Source: [Mycobacterium] crassicus (GTDB lineage: Bacteria; Actinomycetota; Actinomycetes; Mycobacteriales; Mycobacteriaceae). Taken from it: a stretch of 64,000 nt of DNA. Position numbers and translations under genes: made by a program. The first letter of the stretch is position 1; each line of letters starts with the position of its first letter. A model generated the notes under the pieces. That model was not told the origin of the DNA. It saw nothing but the letters and a program-made list of their open reading frames with translations, and did no database searches. Location of the stretch: contig NZ_CP084029.1 of the NCBI RefSeq assembly GCF_020181615.1, positions 952,856 to 1,016,855 of the forward strand, given 5' to 3'. This document shows positions 1 through 7,667 of this stretch, piece by piece.

Positions 1-245
<245 letters not shown>

Positions 246-249
<4 letters not shown>

Positions 250-431
250 TGGGTAACTCCTTCGGTGTGCAGGGCGGTTTGGATGGTCGATCGGTAGTCG
301 TCGAGTGCGGCGATGACGTGGCGGGCGGCGCCCGTTGCGACCAGCTGGACGCGGGTCTGGTCGAGTTCGATCAACGTGCGCCGGTAGAGCACCGCAGTGG
401 GGTGCGTAGCGGGATTGATGCCGGCGCTCAT
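246..431 (-). CDS. Small helical unknown protein (61 aa)
   Basis: A 61-residue protein, predicted mostly helical, with no signal peptide, membrane segment or recognisable motif. Its start overlaps the stop of the upstream gene by four bases and its stop overlaps the next start by four bases, so three genes form one coupled translation unit. Such tight packing is typical of phage and integrative-element operons. Function unknown. Confidence 0.6.
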
Positions 432-982
432 GCGGCTACCGGCCGGTGTCGAAGCTCCCCGAATTCACCGCCGAGGTCGTAGCCGTATTCGTCGGCCAGC
501 TCGGCGAAGATGGGGCACTCAACACCCCACCGCTGCCGTGCACGTTCGGACGGCGACGTGTGCCGCAGTTCGCCGGAACGAACGGCGGCCGCGAACTGGG
601 CTGCGGCCAATGCGGTGGACTCGTAGTGCTTGGCAAGGTCCAGCGCGGTGATCAACGGGACTTCTGCGGTCGGCAGGTCGGCGGTCCAGTCGTCGGTGAG
701 ATCGTCAACCGGATTCATCAGCCCTGACACCGCCATGCCGGCGAGCTGGCCGCGGTAGCGGATAGCTCGGTCGATGAACTGGGAACCCAGCTCGGCGGAC
801 CGGCTCGCGCCAGGGGCCAGGGCGTCGAGGGCGCGGCTGGCGGCGGTGAGCCTTGCGACCTGGTCGGGGCGGTGCCGGCCCGGCGCCTGTCGCCGACGGC
901 GGCACCAGACCGCCCAGCCGAGGACCAGCACGGTTGCCACAGCCACGCCCGCGATCTGCTGCCACAACGACAGGTCGGTCAT
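428..982 (-). CDS. Membrane-anchored unknown element protein (184 aa)
   Basis: I start it at the ATG giving MTDLSLWQQIAGVAV; the frame is open further upstream but that extension is low-complexity and adds no domain. Residues about 8-26 form one hydrophobic membrane segment followed by an arginine cluster (CRRRRQ), which predicts a short outside N-terminus and a cytoplasmic body. The body is an acidic, alanine-rich helical domain of about 140 residues without a known motif. It is first of three genes joined by ATGA overlaps. A membrane-anchored accessory protein of a conjugative or integrative element is plausible but unproven. Confidence 0.6.
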   Translation of the reverse strand: MTDLSLWQQIAGVAVATVLVLGWAVWCRRRRQAPGRHRPDQVARLTAASRALDALAPGASRSAELGSQFIDRAIRYRGQLAGMAVSGLMNPVDDLTDDWTADLPTAEVPLITALDLAKHYESTALAAAQFAAAVRSGELRHTSPSERARQRWGVECPIFAELADEYGYDLGGEFGELRHRPVAA

Positions 983-1170
983 CGAGCACCACCAGCAGTG
1001 GTGCCCGGCCCCGGCAGTTCCCCACTGCCGGGGCCGTTGGTGGTGTCCGACGGCCGCAGGATCACTGCGGCACGTCGGACCCACCCCTTACGCTGCAGCC
1101 ACCGCGACGGCAAGGAGGTCGCCGCGGCTACATAACGGGTTACCGCCCGTGCAACGCAAGGAGCTTTGTG

Positions 1171-1389
1171 GTGAGCAACGAAAATGACGCCTGGGCCGCC
1201 TACATCCGCGGACTCAAGGTCGCGCCGAACATGTCCAACTGCCAGCAGTTCGTCGACCTCATGGCCGCCACCGCCAGCAAGGGTGTGTTCGACACGGTGG
1301 CCATCGCGAAAGCGCAATCCGGCGCGCTGCTCGAGGTGATCAATGCTCTCGGGCATCTCGACGAGCGCCTGCGTAAGTCCGGGGAGTAG
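1171..1389 (+). CDS. Small unknown element protein (72 aa)
   Basis: The GTG start is chosen because an AAGGAG ribosome-binding site sits seven bases upstream; another GTG three bases earlier would be too close. The product has a helical pattern with a QQFVDLMAATASKGVFD segment and a short charged tail. It stands alone on the plus strand, convergent with the small minus-strand gene to its right. No family recognised. Confidence 0.55.
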   Translation: MSNENDAWAAYIRGLKVAPNMSNCQQFVDLMAATASKGVFDTVAIAKAQSGALLEVINALGHLDERLRKSGE

Positions 1390-1406
1390 GCCCGGCAGGC
1401 CGGCGT

Positions 1407-1622
1407 TCACGCGGAGGCCTTTGCGGTTGCTTTCCGGATGAGCGTGTCGCGCGCAGCTTCGAGCGCCTTCAGGTGTGCGTGGTCGAGCCGGTCCAGTAGC
1501 CGGTCGGCTGGATCGTGGTCAGGGTCGATGGCTGCGCTCTTAGCGACTGCCAGAATTCGCACGAGTGCGCGGCGGTCGGCGTCGTTAAGGTAGAGGGTGG
1601 TGACGAGGTCCCGAGCGCTCAC
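1407..1622 (-). CDS. Small unknown element protein (71 aa)
   Basis: A 71-residue, highly charged helical protein rich in Asp, Arg and Lys. Its start codon overlaps the stop of the helix-turn-helix gene upstream by four bases (ATGA), so the two are almost certainly co-translated and would share the autoregulatory operator upstream. No motif recognised; a partner or accessory of the regulator is a reasonable but unsupported idea. Confidence 0.6.
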   Translation of the reverse strand: MSARDLVTTLYLNDADRRALVRILAVAKSAAIDPDHDPADRLLDRLDHAHLKALEAARDTLIRKATAKASA

Positions 1623-1843
1623 GCAGAGACCTCCGCCGCGTCACTGCGGAACAGTTCAGCGATCGGGACATCGAGGAACTTCGCCACCAGGACCAGCTCG
1701 TCAGTCGTGAATGACGTGTGTCCGGCCAGGCGGCGGTGCATGCTTCCTCTGGAGATCCGCAACGACTCGCGCAACGACTCTCGGGTTTTTCGCTGCCGTG
1801 CGAGTTCAGCGCGGATGTTCCCTGCGACGTCCGGAAGGTTCAT
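1619..1843 (-). CDS. Small Cro/C1-type helix-turn-helix regulator
   Basis: A 74-residue protein that is almost entirely one XRE-like DNA-binding domain: residues about 8-60 contain two helices around RESLRISRGSMHRRLAG (recognition region), followed by FTTDELVLVAKFLDVPIAELF, the typical last helices of this fold. There is no sensor domain, as usual for phage or element repressors. The start codon lies inside the loop of a perfect 8+8 palindrome, which strongly suggests that the protein represses itself. It is the first gene of a coupled pair. Confidence 0.8.
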   Translation of the reverse strand: MNLPDVAGNIRAELARQRKTRESLRESLRISRGSMHRRLAGHTSFTTDELVLVAKFLDVPIAELFRSDAAEVSA

Positions 1844-1856
1844 AAATGGAACCTTC
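1834..1856. promoter_or_regulatory. Operator-like palindrome over the regulator start codon
   Basis: The sequence reads GAAGGTTC, seven bases, GAACCTTC: two perfect 8-base inverted arms. The start ATG of the minus-strand helix-turn-helix gene falls at the junction of the left arm and spacer. A further GGTTC half-site lies about 50 bases to the right. Size and symmetry fit a dimeric XRE repressor; its position would block both initiation and a leaderless transcript start. Confidence 0.65.
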
Positions 1857-1942
1857 GCACCTACCAGGGACCGCTGTCAAGGATGAAACGGTTCATTTTT
1901 GGTCCGATAGCTCCGTGGGGCCGTGCAATGTATCACTAAACG

Positions 1943-1971
1943 TTGCAAACGTGCCGCGAGGCGTGCATTCT
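1943..1971 (+). promoter_or_regulatory. Candidate promoter for the right-hand regulator gene
   Basis: TTGCAA and CATTCT are separated by 17 bases, an acceptable SigA-like -35/-10 pair; the -10 is weak. The predicted start of transcription would fall at or next to the ATG at 1978, giving a leaderless mRNA, which is common in mycobacteria. A short inverted repeat, CGTT GCA AACG (1941-1951), overlaps the -35. Confidence 0.35.
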
Positions 1972-1977
1972 GGACTG

Positions 1978-2322
1978 ATGAGTGAACTTCGCATGATCGA
2001 AGGCGACTTGTTCGAGACGCTGACCGAGACGGTGGCCAAGCGTCTGCGGGGCCAGTTGGCCGAGCGAAACATCAAGCGCAAAGACGTGATGGAACTCACG
2101 GGCTGGGGAAAGACCACGGTGTACCGGAAGGTCTCCGGTCAATCGCCACTGGACACCGACGAGTTAGACCAGCTCTGGAGGCTTTTCCGAATCTCGCCGG
2201 CGTACCTGCTCACCGGGGTGCCAGACGACCGGCCGTGGCCGGGGCCCGACGGCGCGCCCGACGGCGGAGCTGGTGCCCCCAGCAGGGCTCGAACCTGCGA
2301 CCTGCGGATTAAAAGTCCGTAG
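1978..2322 (+). CDS. Helix-turn-helix regulator reading into tRNA-Lys
   Basis: Started at MSELRMIEGDLF, because the frame upstream of this ATG covers the intergenic control region. Residues about 20-75 form an XRE/Cro-like domain: an RNIKRKDVMELTG helix, KTTVYRKVSGQSPL as recognition helix, then TDELDQLWRLFRISPAYLL. After a short Gly/Pro/Asp linker, the last 16 or so residues are encoded antisense to the tRNA-Lys gene and end within its anticodon arm. This tail is therefore a product of the element-tRNA junction rather than a domain. It is divergent from the other small regulator, an arrangement like a lysogeny switch. Confidence 0.7.
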   Translation: MSELRMIEGDLFETLTETVAKRLRGQLAERNIKRKDVMELTGWGKTTVYRKVSGQSPLDTDELDQLWRLFRISPAYLLTGVPDDRPWPGPDGAPDGGAGAPSRARTCDLRIKSP

Positions 2323-2346
2323 CTCTACCAACTGAGCTATAGGGGC
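2271..2346 (-). tRNA. lysT: tRNA-Lys(TTT)
   Basis: On the minus strand the gene begins GCCCCTATAGCTCAGTT, has anticodon TTT in a GACTTTTAATC loop region, a GGTTCGAGCCC T-arm and a 3' acceptor strand TGGGGGC pairing with the 5' end, then A and an encoded CCA. The 3' end faces the accessory genes on the left. It is a likely attachment site, since the element side ends exactly at this half of the gene. Confidence 0.97.
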
Positions 2347-2480
2347 CGTGCCGGAACAGGATACTGCCTGACCGCCGGGGCTCGCGGGGGGCCGGGTTTG
2401 AGGTTTCGGCCCGCCGTGCCCTAAGCTAGCCAAGCTCCCAACGTGAAACGTTGTGAGTGCCTCGGAGAGATTCGGTTCTG

Positions 2481-2553
2481 GCCCCCATCGTCTAGTGGCC
2501 TAGGACGCCGCCCTTTCACGGCGGTAGCACGGGTTCGAATCCCGTTGGGGGTA
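2481..2553 (+). tRNA. gluT: tRNA-Glu(TTC)
   Basis: The acceptor strand GCCCCCA pairs with TGGGGGT, the anticodon TTC sits in CCTTTCACG, and the T-arm reads GGGTTCGAATCCC. CCA is not encoded. It is the first of three closely spaced plus-strand tRNA genes, probably cotranscribed. Confidence 0.97.
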
Positions 2554-2586
2554 CTCGCATCGTAGTTGCAGCGGAGCGAACAGCAA

Positions 2587-2660
2587 GGCCCTGTGGCGCA
2601 GTTGGTTAGCGCGCCGCCCTGTCACGGCGGAGGTCGCGGGTTCAAGTCCCGTCAGGGTCG
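2587..2660 (+). tRNA. aspT: tRNA-Asp(GTC)
   Basis: The acceptor strand GGCCCTG pairs with CAGGGTC (one wobble pair), the anticodon GTC lies in CCTGTCACG, and the T-arm is GGGTTCAAGTCCC, with discriminator G. CCA is not encoded. It lies 33 bases after tRNA-Glu. Confidence 0.97.
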
Positions 2661-2689
2661 CTTTATACGGCGAGGCATTCGTGCCTTCC

Positions 2690-2763
2690 GGCCAGGTAGC
2701 TCAGTTGGTACGAGCGTCCGCCTGAAAAGCGGAAGGTCGCCGGTTCGATCCCGGCCCTGGCCA
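2690..2763 (+). tRNA. pheU: tRNA-Phe(GAA)
   Basis: The acceptor strand GGCCAGG pairs with CCTGGCC, the anticodon GAA is in CCTGAAAAGC, and the T-arm is CGGTTCGATCCCG, with discriminator A. It lies 29 bases after tRNA-Asp and ends the cluster. Confidence 0.97.
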
Positions 2764-2791
2764 CCTGATACGGCCCATAGACTGGGCCGCT

Positions 2792-3463
2792 GTGCGCCTT
2801 CCATTCCCTTCACGCACTGTCGCGATCGTCGCCGCGGCCGCTGCCTTGATCGCCTCCACCGCATTGTCGGCCACCGCCTCGGCGAGCGACAAGCTTCTGC
2901 TCGGCGGCGGCGCCGGGATCGGCCTCAACGGCGACACGCTCTGCACGCTGACCGCCATCGGGTATGACTCCGCCGACCGGCTGATCGGTTTCACCGCCGC
3001 GCAATGCGGGGGAGTGGGCTCACCCGTTGTCGCCGACGGCGCCGAAGACGAAGGCGTCGTCGGCACGGTGGTGGCTGCCGACGACGGCCTGGGCTACGCG
3101 GTGATCGAGTTCGATCAGGCCAAGGCCGCGGGAATTCGCAACTACGAAGGCTTTGCGATCAAGGCCATCGACCCGGATCCCGAGCACCTGCAGCAGGCAT
3201 GCAAACTCGGCCGTGCCACCGGCTTCAATTGCTGGGACGCCGAATCCGCCGCCGTGGACGCCGAGGGCAACGAGTGGTGGCAACCGGGCGATGACGGGGC
3301 GCCGGTCACCGTTGACGATCTGATCGTCGGCATGGTCCGAGACGGCTCCGTCCCGGTGGCGCCGCTGGCACAGCCGGGCTCCGGGATCGTGTTGTTCAGC
3401 GCGATCGTCGACGACGTGAACGCCAAGGGCGGCCCGGGCGCCGGATTCACCCTGGCCGGTTAG
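2792..3463 (+). CDS. Secreted trypsin-fold protein lacking catalytic His and Ser
   Basis: GTG start. Residues 1-32 are a signal peptide (basic start, long Ala-rich core, ATASAS cleavage region). The mature part looks like a chymotrypsin-type S1 domain of the mycobacterial secreted kind: a GFTAAQCGG segment stands where the catalytic-His block TAAHC is expected, a YAVIEFD segment carries the Asp, and QPGDDGAPV stands where GDSGAPV carries the Ser. Thus His is Gln71 and Ser is Asp168, while the four cysteines that pair in this fold (51/72, 137/147) remain. It is probably an inactive protease homologue that binds a ligand or peptidoglycan-associated partner outside the cell. Single gene after the tRNA cluster. 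Confidence 0.7.
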   Translation: MRLPFPSRTVAIVAAAAALIASTALSATASASDKLLLGGGAGIGLNGDTLCTLTAIGYDSADRLIGFTAAQCGGVGSPVVADGAEDEGVVGTVVAADDGLGYAVIEFDQAKAAGIRNYEGFAIKAIDPDPEHLQQACKLGRATGFNCWDAESAAVDAEGNEWWQPGDDGAPVTVDDLIVGMVRDGSVPVAPLAQPGSGIVLFSAIVDDVNAKGGPGAGFTLAG

Positions 3464-3556
3464 CGGTCGACTCGTCGGATTGGCGGCCTTTATCGCCCCA
3501 GTCCGGCTGTCCCTCTTCGTCGCTACCATCGATCACATCGGCGGAAAGGCGGCATC

Positions 3557-4498
3557 GTGATCTGGGTAGCGCTCGGTGCGATTGGCCTGGCGTTGCTGCT
3601 CGTCGCTGCGGTGGTGGTTGGCTTCGTCGGCTTCGTGTTTGCACCGCACCGGGTACCGCCCACGCGCAAGCAGTATCTGGTGCTGGGGGTGACGGGTTTC
3701 CTGACGCTTTTCATGGCGCCCCCGCTGAGTCACTCCGGCGGCGGCTGGTGGGCTGTCCCCCTGGTGATGTGGGTCGTGCTTCTGGTGATCATCCGTAACT
3801 CCGCTCCGATACGTGAGATGCCCTGGCAGCGCGAGGCGCGCGAGGCTAGCGAACGCAAATGTGCGATCCAGCAGCAGAGGGCCTTGGAACTCGAGCGAGT
3901 CAACGCCCTGGGCAAGGACGGCGCCAAGCTGATCGAACGCGCGACGACGGCCATCGCCGCGGTGATGAGCACCGAGGCGGCCCGGGACGGGTGGCTGGGC
4001 GAGCCGGCGGACTTGGACTTCTCCGCCGATTTGGCTGCGATTGACGACGCCCTACGGCAAGCCCGGCGCATCGAGAAACTGGTAGCCGAATCGAAGGCGC
4101 TTCCGGCGCCGACCGATGACGACACCTCGATGCTGCAGGACGGCCAGATCACCATCAAGCGGTTGCGTGATGATGTGCTGCGCCGGGTCGAGGCGCTTGA
4201 TGACTGCGCGCACCAAGCCCGGCAGGTCGACCGGTCCCTGGCCGCCGAGCGCGAGCAGGCCCGCGTCGAAGCCCGACGGGATGCGACCCGCAGCCAACTC
4301 GCCGCCGAGTTGTACGGGGCCGCAGCCGCGCCGCCGGACCCGGCGTCGGAGGCCGCCGACAGCGTCACCGCGCGCATCGCGGCCTTCCGAGAGCTCAAGG
4401 GCGTCATCGACGAACCGCGGCAGCCCGCGGCCCGCGTTGCGCCACCGCCACCACCGCAGAACGTGCTGAGCTGGCTGCGCCGGCTGACCCAGCCCTGA
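3557..4498 (+). CDS. Membrane protein with long cytoplasmic coiled coil
   Basis: Starts at GTG (MIWVALGAIGLALLLV). Three hydrophobic segments occupy about residues 2-26, 39-57 and 63-80. After that, roughly residues 88-280 are highly charged and heptad-like (ERKCAIQQQRALELERV and similar), so a long helical or coiled-coil cytoplasmic region is likely, ending in a proline-rich stretch. No enzyme motif is visible and I do not recognise a family. It stands alone, convergent with a small secreted protein gene four bases downstream. Confidence 0.6.
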   Translation: MIWVALGAIGLALLLVAAVVVGFVGFVFAPHRVPPTRKQYLVLGVTGFLTLFMAPPLSHSGGGWWAVPLVMWVVLLVIIRNSAPIREMPWQREAREASERKCAIQQQRALELERVNALGKDGAKLIERATTAIAAVMSTEAARDGWLGEPADLDFSADLAAIDDALRQARRIEKLVAESKALPAPTDDDTSMLQDGQITIKRLRDDVLRRVEALDDCAHQARQVDRSLAAEREQARVEARRDATRSQLAAELYGAAAAPPDPASEAADSVTARIAAFRELKGVIDEPRQPAARVAPPPPPQNVLSWLRRLTQP

Positions 4499-4502
4499 AA
4501 GC

Positions 4503-4847
4503 TCAGGGCCGCAGCGTCTCCGGGCAGAGCTCGGCCTGCGCCGCGGCGATCTGGACGTCGGCGGCCTCGGGGCTGTAGTAGAAGGTGTTGGTCAGCTGGC
4601 GCACCAGGTCGCCCGGCGACGTGCCGGCCCGGTAGGTGCCGGTGTGGCCGTACATCCGCAACTGCGCGCAGATGTAGTGCCCCGAGGTCACCTTCACCTG
4701 ATCGGCGACCGGGATCACCACCGGGGCGGAGTTGACCCGGGCCAGATAGCTGGCGTCGTCGGAGTGCGCGAGCGGTGCGCCGGCCAGCGCAGTCGCGACG
4801 GCGAGCAATGGTGCGGCGACGTGCGCTTTCACATGCATGACTTCCAT
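4503..4847 (-). CDS. Secreted DUF732-family protein
   Basis: A short protein with an N-terminal signal peptide (MHVKAHVAAPLLAVATALAG, ending near AHSDD) and a mature domain of about 85 residues with the DUF732 pattern: a central GHYICAQLR segment, then a helix with SPGDLVRQLT and a C-terminal AQAELCPETL; the two cysteines probably form a disulfide. This family is abundant and secreted in mycobacteria; its function is unknown. The start could also be the ATG nine bases downstream. Confidence 0.7.
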   Translation of the reverse strand: MEVMHVKAHVAAPLLAVATALAGAPLAHSDDASYLARVNSAPVVIPVADQVKVTSGHYICAQLRMYGHTGTYRAGTSPGDLVRQLTNTFYYSPEAADVQIAAAQAELCPETLRP

Positions 4848-4932
4848 CGTGCCACCGCCGGACAGACGACGTGACGCATCCGTCCGGCGTAAATCCCCGC
4901 ACTCCACCGTGGGCCTGGCTATCGTGCCTGCC

Positions 4933-5376
4933 ATGGCAGTCAAGGATTCCCGCGAAGTGGTCATCGAAGCGAGCCCGGAGGAGATCCTCGATGTCCTCGC
5001 CGACATCGAGTCCATTCCCGTGTGGTCGCCGCAGTACCAGAGCGCTGAGGTGCTCGACGCCCACGACGACGGCCGTCCGCGCCGGGTGCGGATCCGGATC
5101 AAGGCCGCCGGCCTGACCGACGAGCAGGTGATCGAGTACGCCTGGACGCCCGACAGTGTCGGCTGGACCCTGGTGTCGGCCGGCCAACTCAAGGCGCAGG
5201 ACGCCAAGTACACGCTGACCCCGCAGGGCGATTCGACCAAGGTCCGTTTCGACATGGCTGTCGACCCGTCGATTCCGATCCCGGGGTTCCTGCTCAAGAA
5301 CACCCTCAAGGGCGGCATGAAGACCGCCACCGACGGTCTGCGCCAGCAGGTGCTGAAGGTCAAAAAGGGCGGCTGA
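4933..5376 (+). CDS. SRPBCC (START-like) ligand-binding protein
   Basis: A 147-residue protein with the polyketide-cyclase/START-like pattern: REVVIEASPEEILDVLADIE at the start, an IPVWSPQYQSAEV segment, central strands, and a long C-terminal amphipathic helix (KTATDGLRQQVLKV). It starts at the ATG preceding AVKDSREV because upstream codons overlap the control region. The family binds hydrophobic ligands in a deep pocket. It is followed by a paralogue on the same strand; by position the pair corresponds to Rv0856/Rv0857 of M. tuberculosis. Ligand unknown. Confidence 0.75.
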   Translation: MAVKDSREVVIEASPEEILDVLADIESIPVWSPQYQSAEVLDAHDDGRPRRVRIRIKAAGLTDEQVIEYAWTPDSVGWTLVSAGQLKAQDAKYTLTPQGDSTKVRFDMAVDPSIPIPGFLLKNTLKGGMKTATDGLRQQVLKVKKGG

Positions 5377-5429
5377 GTTCGCTCGTCGAAACCCCTCCGG
5401 TCCTGCGGGCCCGGGCTAGGGTTGAGCCA

Positions 5430-5882
5430 GTGGCTGTTCGAGCATCGCGGGAGATTGTGATTGACGCGCCGCCGGAGAAAATCCTCGACGCGCTCGCTGA
5501 TGTGTCCGATGTGGTGACCTGGTCACCGGTGCACAAGAGCATGGAAGTTCTCGACAAGTACGAGGACGGCCGTCCCCATCACGTCCGCGCCACCATCAAG
5601 GTGCTGGGCTTGGTGGACCGGGAGATTCTGGAGTACCACTGGGGCCCGGACTGGGTGGTCTGGGATGCCAAGGCGACCGCGCAGCAGCGCGCCCAGCACG
5701 TCGAGTACAACCTCACCCGGGAAGGCCCGGACAGTACCCGGGTGCGCTTCGACATCACCGTCGAACCCACCGGGCCGATTCCGGCGTTCATGGTTCGGCG
5801 CGCCAGCAAGCTGGTGCTGCAGACCGCCACCGAGCGGCTGCGTGAGCGGGTGATGGGCGGCGCAACCGCTACGGACGTGTGA
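5430..5882 (+). CDS. SRPBCC protein, paralogue of the preceding gene
   Basis: Starts at GTG (AVRASREIVIDAPPEKIL) and aligns along its length with the upstream SRPBCC protein: same VVTWSPVHKSMEVLDKYEDG block and same C-terminal helix (LVLQTATERLRERV), with roughly half the residues shared by eye. Tandem duplication is the simple explanation. It is convergent with the aminotransferase gene, and their 3' ends overlap by 14 bases. Confidence 0.75.
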   Translation: MAVRASREIVIDAPPEKILDALADVSDVVTWSPVHKSMEVLDKYEDGRPHHVRATIKVLGLVDREILEYHWGPDWVVWDAKATAQQRAQHVEYNLTREGPDSTRVRFDITVEPTGPIPAFMVRRASKLVLQTATERLRERVMGGATATDV

Positions 5883-7062
5883 CCGGCCCGTCGCGCAGGA
5901 TCTCCAACCGCCGGAGCGCCTCGTCGATGGTGTTCTCGGGTTTGACAAAGGTGAAGCGCACCAGGTGATTCCAGACCTCGGGGGCGGCCGCTTCGGCCGG
6001 GGGCACACAGAACGCCGACAGCGGGATCGCCGCCACCCCGGCCCGATGCGGCAGCTCGGTGCAGAAGGCGGTGCTGTCGTCGTAGCCGAGCGGACGCGGA
6101 TCGGCGCACAGGAAGTAGGTGCCGAAACTGTCGTGCACCTCGAAGCCGACCTGGCGCAGCCCGTCGCTCAACCGGTCCCGGCGGGCCTGCATGGTGGTGC
6201 GCAGTGCCGCCACCCAGGCGTCCTCGGTGTCCAGCGCCACCGCTACCGCGGGCTGGAACGGCGCCCCGCCGACGTAGCTGAGGTACTGCTTGGCGGCGCG
6301 CACCCCGGCCAGCAGACCCGCCGGACCGCAGGCCCAGCCGATCTTCCAGCCGGTGCAGTTGAACATCTTCGCCGCACTGGAGATGGTGACGGTGCGCTCG
6401 GCCATCCCCTCGAAACCCGCCAGTGGCAGGTGGGTCCGGCCGGCGAACACCAGGTGCTCGTAGACCTCATCGGAGATGACCAGCAGGTCGGCCTCCACCG
6501 CGATGCGGGCGATCGCCGCCAGCTCGGTCTCGGTGAACACCGTGCCGGTCGGGTTGTGCGGCGAATTGACGATCAGCGCCCTGGTGGCCGGGGTGATGGC
6601 CCGGCGCAATCGGTCGATGTCGAGGGCGAAACCGGGGCCGTCGGGAACCAGCGGCACGCTGACCCGTCGCGCCCCGGCCATGGCGACCACCGGCGAATAC
6701 GAGTCGTAGAACGGTTCGATCAGCAGCACCTCCGAGCCCGGCTCGACCAGCCCGAGCACCGCGCCGGCGATGGCCTCGGTGGCACCGACCGTCACCAGCA
6801 CCTCGGTTTCCGGGTCGTAATCGATACCGAAGTGCCGGTGGCGTTGGCGGGCGATGGCTTCGCGCAGGGCGGGGATGCCGAGACCGGGCGGGTACTGGTT
6901 GACACCGTCGGCGATCGCAGACCGGGCGGCTTCCAGCATCGATGAGGGCCCGTCCTCATCGGGGAAACCCTGGCCGAGGTTGACCGCGCCGATCCGCGCG
7001 GCCAGCGCCGACATCTCGGCGAAGATCGTGGTGGCATAGGGGCGAAGCCGCGACACCGTCAT
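5869..7062 (-). CDS. dapC: N-succinyldiaminopimelate aminotransferase DapC-type
   Basis: A 398-residue fold-type I PLP aminotransferase. Visible marks are LGQGFPDEDGP near the N-terminus, NSPHNPTG (substrate/PLP asparagine loop), ISDEVYEHLVF, and the Schiff-base lysine in SSAAKMFNCTGWKIGW, with a C-terminal VRFTFVK. I start it at MTVSRLRPYA; the open frame upstream is unlike the family. By position and sequence it is the Rv0858c homologue, which makes L,L-N-succinyl-diaminopimelate for lysine and peptidoglycan. Other class I aminotransferase substrates cannot be ruled out by sequence alone. Confidence 0.85.
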   Translation of the reverse strand: MTVSRLRPYATTIFAEMSALAARIGAVNLGQGFPDEDGPSSMLEAARSAIADGVNQYPPGLGIPALREAIARQRHRHFGIDYDPETEVLVTVGATEAIAGAVLGLVEPGSEVLLIEPFYDSYSPVVAMAGARRVSVPLVPDGPGFALDIDRLRRAITPATRALIVNSPHNPTGTVFTETELAAIARIAVEADLLVISDEVYEHLVFAGRTHLPLAGFEGMAERTVTISSAAKMFNCTGWKIGWACGPAGLLAGVRAAKQYLSYVGGAPFQPAVAVALDTEDAWVAALRTTMQARRDRLSDGLRQVGFEVHDSFGTYFLCADPRPLGYDDSTAFCTELPHRAGVAAIPLSAFCVPPAEAAAPEVWNHLVRFTFVKPENTIDEALRRLEILRDGPVTRP

Positions 7063-7090
7063 AACCGGCCAGCATAGGAGCCGGTCGGCA

Positions 7091-7504
7091 TCAGCTCGCA
7101 GAACGCCGGGCGAACCCTTCCAGGATGTTCCAGGAGCGGCTGCCCCGCACAACATGTAGGTAGTAGCCGTAGTTGACGGTGGTCATGGCGCCGGCCACCA
7201 ATCCGAAGCCGATCGCCCGCGCGACGCCGTCGCTGACATCCAGAACCACCCCCAGCGCAGCGAGGGCGACGGCCACCCCGACCCACACCACGCCTTTGCG
7301 CCACATGCCCTTGGCGAAGAAGTAGAACGGGAAGAAGAACAGCGCCAGGAAGTTCGACGTGATGCGCATCCGGGTTCCGAACGGCAGCGCCCGCAGCGCG
7401 GCCCGCGACTGCGGCGACGATGACGGCACACCGTGCGCGTCGAAGAACGCGAAGCGTTGTTGCCAGGTCAGGGACAGTTTTGCGCGTGGGTCCGCGTCGG
7501 TCAT
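7091..7504 (-). CDS. DUF2628-type small membrane protein
   Basis: A 137-residue protein. The cytoplasmic N-terminus includes KLSLTWQQRFAFFDAHG; three hydrophobic segments follow, around residues 50-65, 70-88 and 96-113, the first being the FFFPFYFFAKGMWRKG stretch typical of DUF2628. A NYGYYLHVVRG motif near the end is also usual in this group. Function unknown. It lies upstream of dapC on the same strand, with 28 bases between, and could share its transcript. Confidence 0.7.
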   Translation of the reverse strand: MTDADPRAKLSLTWQQRFAFFDAHGVPSSSPQSRAALRALPFGTRMRITSNFLALFFFPFYFFAKGMWRKGVVWVGVAVALAALGVVLDVSDGVARAIGFGLVAGAMTTVNYGYYLHVVRGSRSWNILEGFARRSAS

Positions 7505-7667
7505 GAGGCCGAAGTCTATTGCGCCGACCCCGCCGGCGGCGGGCGCCGGAACCGCCCAACCATCCGGTTGATAGGCAATCCTGTTAGGGTGGCAACCACG
7601 GGACTACGCTCCCAGTAGACGCAAGCGAAAATCCGTGTCGAATCCCAACTGAAGAGGAACTCGAGTC

